Source: Sediminibacterium sp. (GTDB lineage: Bacteria; Bacteroidota; Bacteroidia; Chitinophagales; Chitinophagaceae). Taken from it: DNA of 8,788 nt. Shown here one piece after another: positions 6,283 to 8,788 of this stretch. Within the stretch, counting starts at the first letter, position 1. Each line of letters starts with the position of its first letter. A program made the position numbers and the translations under genes. Location of the stretch: assembly GCA_030832695.1 (NCBI GenBank), contig JAURIP010000053.1, positions 1-8,788 of the forward strand. The letters are read 5' to 3'. Under the pieces are notes generated by a model, which had not been told where the DNA came from, did not search any database, and saw nothing but the letters and a program-made list of their open reading frames with translations.

Positions 6283-7485
6283 ATGTCCAGCATTAACAAT
6301 AGACAACTTTTTTTTTCGCATTTAGCACAAACATCTGACAAACCAATTGGTATTGAAGTAGCATCAGCTAAGGGAGTGTATATCTATGACACCGCCGGCA
6401 AAGCTTTTATGGATATGATTAGTGGTTTTAGTGTTTGCAATATTGGCCATAGTCATCCAGCAGTGATTAATGCAATTAAGGAGCAAGCAGAACAATATAT
6501 GCATGTGATTGTATATGGTGAATTTATTCAGTCACCACAAGTACAATATGCAAAAGCATTGACTAGTATATTGCCTGATCATTTACAATCCGTTTATTTT
6601 ACCAATAGTGGGGCTGAAGCAGCCGAAGGTGCGATGAAATTAGCGAAACGTGTCACCAAGCGTTCCAAAATGGTTTCATTTCAAGGCGCGTATCATGGAA
6701 GTACGCAAGGTGCATTAAGTATGATGGGGGATGAATATTTTAAAAATGCTTTTAGGCCATTGCTTCCCGATGTGATGCAATTAAGGTACAATAATTTTGA
6801 AGATATAGATTTAATTGATAACACAGTGGCTTGTGTATTAGTTGAATTAGTGCAAGCGGAAACAGGCATCACGCCTGCAAATAAGGATTGGGTCATTGCA
6901 TTAAAAGAAAAATGTGAATCACTTTGTGTGGTATTAATAGTGGACGAGATACAATCAGGGTTTGGTCGAACAGGCACTTTGTTTGCGTTTGAACAATATG
7001 GTATTACGCCAGATATTTTATTATTGGGAAAAGCATTGGGCGGTGGTTTGCCATTAGGTGCTTTTGTTGCAAATACAAAAATGATGGGGGCTTTAACGCA
7101 TAGCCCGGTATTAGGACATATCACCACATTTGGTGGGAATCCTGTTTGTTGTGCAGCGGGTAATGCTGCTTTGCAAGTTTTGCAGCAATCTAATTGGATT
7201 CATGAAGTTGCAGTTAAGGAGCAATTTTTATTAGATCAACTAGTGCACCCAAGTATTTTAAATCGCAGCCATAAAGGATTGTGGATGTCCTTACAATTTT
7301 CGTCATCTGTACTTGCAAAAAAAGTGGCAGCTTGTTGTGTTGCCAATGGAATAATAACAGATTGGTTTTTATTCGCGGAAGATAAAATTAGAATTGCACC
7401 CCCATTATCCATTACGATGGAGGAATTAAGTGAAGCAGTCAATAAAATCAAAGTAAGTATTGAGGAAGCAGTTGCTTCCAATTAA
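6283..7485 (+). CDS. Class-III PLP-dependent aminotransferase (acetylornithine/ornithine aminotransferase-like)
   Basis: A 400-residue fold-type I, class-III aminotransferase. The PLP lysine is K250 in LLLGKALGGGLPLGA (246-260), with D221 in IVDEIQSGFGRTG (219-231) contacting the pyridine nitrogen. NSGAEAAEGA (108-117) is the phosphate-binding loop, YHG (137-139) holds the stacking aromatic residue, and HITTFGGNP (279-287) supplies the phosphate-contacting Thr from the partner subunit. GHSHPAVINAIKEQ (55-68) is also typical. The closest named relatives by motif are acetylornithine and ornithine aminotransferases, but the substrate cannot be assigned from sequence alone and no arginine or proline genes are adjacent. 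The ATG at 6283 is chosen over 6229 because the upstream 18 residues are atypical and would overlap the divergent gene. The gene converges on bshA with a 3-base gap and carries a hairpin in its last codons. Confidence 0.9.
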   Translation: MSSINNRQLFFSHLAQTSDKPIGIEVASAKGVYIYDTAGKAFMDMISGFSVCNIGHSHPAVINAIKEQAEQYMHVIVYGEFIQSPQVQYAKALTSILPDHLQSVYFTNSGAEAAEGAMKLAKRVTKRSKMVSFQGAYHGSTQGALSMMGDEYFKNAFRPLLPDVMQLRYNNFEDIDLIDNTVACVLVELVQAETGITPANKDWVIALKEKCESLCVVLIVDEIQSGFGRTGTLFAFEQYGITPDILLLGKALGGGLPLGAFVANTKMMGALTHSPVLGHITTFGGNPVCCAAGNAALQVLQQSNWIHEVAVKEQFLLDQLVHPSILNRSHKGLWMSLQFSSSVLAKKVAACCVANGIITDWFLFAEDKIRIAPPLSITMEELSEAVNKIKVSIEEAVASN

Positions 7486-7490
7486 TTTTT
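7464..7490 (+). terminator. Candidate intrinsic terminator inside the aminotransferase 3' end
   Basis: GGAAGC-AGTT-GCTTCC at 7464-7479 is a perfect 6-bp stem with a 4-base loop (7 bp if drawn with a 2-base loop). AATTAA and five T residues follow, ending at 7490. The stem encodes the last codons of the aminotransferase and the T-run reaches the bshA stop. The six-base gap between stem and T-run is longer than ideal, so efficiency is uncertain. Confidence 0.42.
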
Positions 7491-8625
7491 AGCAATCACC
7501 TGTTCTACAAAATCGCCTGTACAATTCCTCGTATTTTGGAATGATATGATGTATATCAAAAAGTTTTGCTTCTTTTAAAGCATTATGTTTAAAGGCCTTT
7601 AATTTTGGTTCATCCTGCAATAATTCAATGGCATTTTTACTCATCTTGGCCACGTCACCCACAGGGGCGGTATAGCCGGTAACCCCATCAATATTAATTT
7701 CACCTAATCCACCTGCATCGGTGCTAATCACCACAGTGCTTGCTGCCATGGCTTCAAGGGCCGCTAATCCAAAACTTTCATATTCGGAAGGCAATAAAAA
7801 AACATCACTTACTGCTAATAGTTCTTCCATTTGTTCCTGTTTACCTAAAAAACGTACATCTCCATCTAGTCCATATTGTCGGGTAAGATCTTCTGCTAAA
7901 GGACGCTCAGGGCCATCACCTACCATTAATAATTTTGCAGGGAGCGCGCTATGAATATTTTTAAATATCTCCATCACGTGATCAATTCTTTTTATTTTTC
8001 TAAAATTAGATGCGTGTATGATTATTTTTTCATTGTTCGGTGCAATCACTTGTCTAAATGCTGCTACCGCTTTTTTATTATAACGATGCACATCCACAAA
8101 GTTATGGATGACTTGAATTTCCTTTTTAATATCAAAATGCTTGAAAGTCTCCGCTCTTAAATTTTCAGATACTGCAGTAATGGCATCACTTTCGTTAATT
8201 GAAAAAGTGACCACTGGCTCGTAGGTTTTATCGCGACCAACCAAAGTAATATCAGTCCCATGCAAAGTGGTAATAACTGGTACTGACCTTCCTGTTTTTT
8301 GCTTTACGATTTGTTTGGCGGTATAAGCAGCAGACGCATGTGGAATGGCATAGTGCGCATGAATTAAATCCAAATCATGGTTTAATATTACATCCACCAT
8401 GGTACTTGCCAATGCTAATTCATAGGGGGGGTAATCAAATAATGGATAAGTGGGCACCCTTACTTCATGGTAAAATATATTGGTATGAAAACCATTTAGG
8501 CGAACCGGTTGTTGGTAGGTAATAAAGTGAATTTCATGGCCTTTTTCAGCAAGGGCCTTTCCAAGTTCGGTAGCCAAAACGCCACTACCGCCAAAAGTAG
8601 GATAACAAACAATTCCAATCTTCAT
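7489..8625 (-). CDS. bshA: N-acetyl-alpha-D-glucosaminyl L-malate synthase BshA (bacillithiol synthesis)
   Basis: A GT4-family GT-B glycosyltransferase that transfers GlcNAc from UDP-GlcNAc to L-malate, the first step of bacillithiol synthesis in the cytosol. The N-terminus KIGIVCYPTFGGSGVLATEL (2-21) is the BshA hallmark, with the nucleotide-contacting GGSG at 12-15. TTLHGTDITLVGRDKTY (119-135) and FSINESDAITAVSENLR (141-157) are further family-specific blocks that separate it from generic GT4 enzymes. The C-terminal Rossmann domain has HASNFRKIKR (204-213), VGDGPER (235-241), and the retaining-enzyme EX7E motif E283-E291 in EYESFGLAALE. The length of 378 residues is normal. The protein ends with two cysteines in CRTGDC. 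bshB and bshC are not in the window. It is convergent with the aminotransferase and divergent from the gene starting at 8714. No convincing promoter box is seen upstream. Confidence 0.94.
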   Translation of the reverse strand: MKIGIVCYPTFGGSGVLATELGKALAEKGHEIHFITYQQPVRLNGFHTNIFYHEVRVPTYPLFDYPPYELALASTMVDVILNHDLDLIHAHYAIPHASAAYTAKQIVKQKTGRSVPVITTLHGTDITLVGRDKTYEPVVTFSINESDAITAVSENLRAETFKHFDIKKEIQVIHNFVDVHRYNKKAVAAFRQVIAPNNEKIIIHASNFRKIKRIDHVMEIFKNIHSALPAKLLMVGDGPERPLAEDLTRQYGLDGDVRFLGKQEQMEELLAVSDVFLLPSEYESFGLAALEAMAASTVVISTDAGGLGEINIDGVTGYTAPVGDVAKMSKNAIELLQDEPKLKAFKHNALKEAKLFDIHHIIPKYEELYRRFCRTGDC

Positions 8626-8677
8626 TTAAGTGCTATTGTGTTTGCAAATAACAACTTAAAATGCAATAAAGTTTATT

Positions 8678-8685
8678 TATATTTA
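8678..8685 (+). promoter_or_regulatory. Possible -7 box TATATTTA for the gene at 8714
   Basis: TATATTTA matches five of six fixed positions of TAnnTTTG and lies 28 bases upstream of the ATG at 8714. The surrounding 88-base spacer (8626-8713) is very AT-rich, so such matches arise easily, and no -33 TTG is seen at the right distance. Confidence 0.2.
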
Positions 8686-8713
8686 AGAATTATTTAAATG
8701 AAAAACTACGGCA

Positions 8714-8788
8714 ATGCGTAAATTATTTTTTTTGGTGTTTTGTTGGCCATTTTTGACCCAAGCACAAATCAATCAAGACAGTATTACA
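8714..8788 (+). CDS. Secreted or envelope protein, N-terminus only (cut by window edge)
   Basis: Twenty-five codons are visible, reading MRKLFFLVFCWPFLTQA and then QINQDSIT. The basic start, hydrophobic core and Thr-Gln-Ala before Gln form a typical Bacteroidota Sec signal peptide, cleaved probably between A17 and Q18. C10 lies inside the hydrophobic core without a lipobox-like context, so a lipoprotein is less likely. The mature part is too short for a family to be named. An upstream in-frame alternative is not available, because the ATG at 8698 opens a different frame that stops after seven codons. It is divergent from bshA. Confidence 0.72.
   Translation, partial: MRKLFFLVFCWPFLTQAQINQDSIT

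Noticed and set aside
6229..6341. Overlapping N-terminal extensions of the carbonic-anhydrase-like gene (start 6341) and the aminotransferase (start 6229)
   Set aside because: Both extensions have atypical composition, and internal ATGs at 6245 and 6283 give the expected family N-termini, leaving a normal 37-base divergent spacer.
6693..7127. Minus-strand open frame of 144 codons
   Set aside because: It is antisense to the aminotransferase core, including its PLP-lysine region, and has Cys/Asn/Pro-rich low-information content.
7721..8160. Plus-strand open frames antisense to bshA
   Set aside because: They are shadows of conserved bshA coding sequence with no recognisable domains.

Overview
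The window is an ordinary, gene-dense stretch of chromosome from a Bacteroidota bacterium. The class is inferred as Chitinophagia or Sphingobacteriia, and no finer placement is claimed. The evidence is a low GC content, a PorT/SprT-type outer-membrane protein beside ubiE/menG, a bacillithiol-type BshA, Bacteroidota-style RsgA and dihydroorotase sequences, start sites without clear Shine-Dalgarno sequences, and a TAnnTTTG promoter box directly upstream of ubiE. There is no sign of a phage, IS element, CRISPR array, tRNA or rRNA. No stretch longer than 90 bases lacks a gene.

Positions 1-4700 hold a compact minus-strand cluster. In transcription order it is ubiE/menG (menaquinone methylation), porT/sprT (type IX secretion outer-membrane protein), dihydroorotase (pyrimidine synthesis), a short MutS-like ATPase without mismatch-recognition domains, and the N-terminal part of comM/yifB, which is cut by the window edge. 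Gaps are -28, 5, 11 and 45 bases, so these genes are probably co-transcribed although their functions are mixed. A divergent 78-base spacer separates ubiE from rsgA (ribosome-assembly GTPase, plus strand). rsgA converges with a gamma-carbonic-anhydrase-like hexapeptide protein, with only 3 bases between the stop codons. That gene diverges over 37 bases from a class-III PLP aminotransferase (plus strand), which in turn converges with bshA (bacillithiol glycosyltransferase), again with 3 bases between stops. The first 25 codons of a secreted or envelope protein begin at 8714 on the plus strand and run off the window.

No new multi-gene system is evident. The points most worth following up are the dihydroorotase with Gln in place of the first metal-binding His, the trimmed MutS-like protein next to comM, a 14-bp palindrome that spans two separate stop codons, and the promoter box four bases from the ubiE start codon, which suggests a leaderless or near-leaderless transcript.
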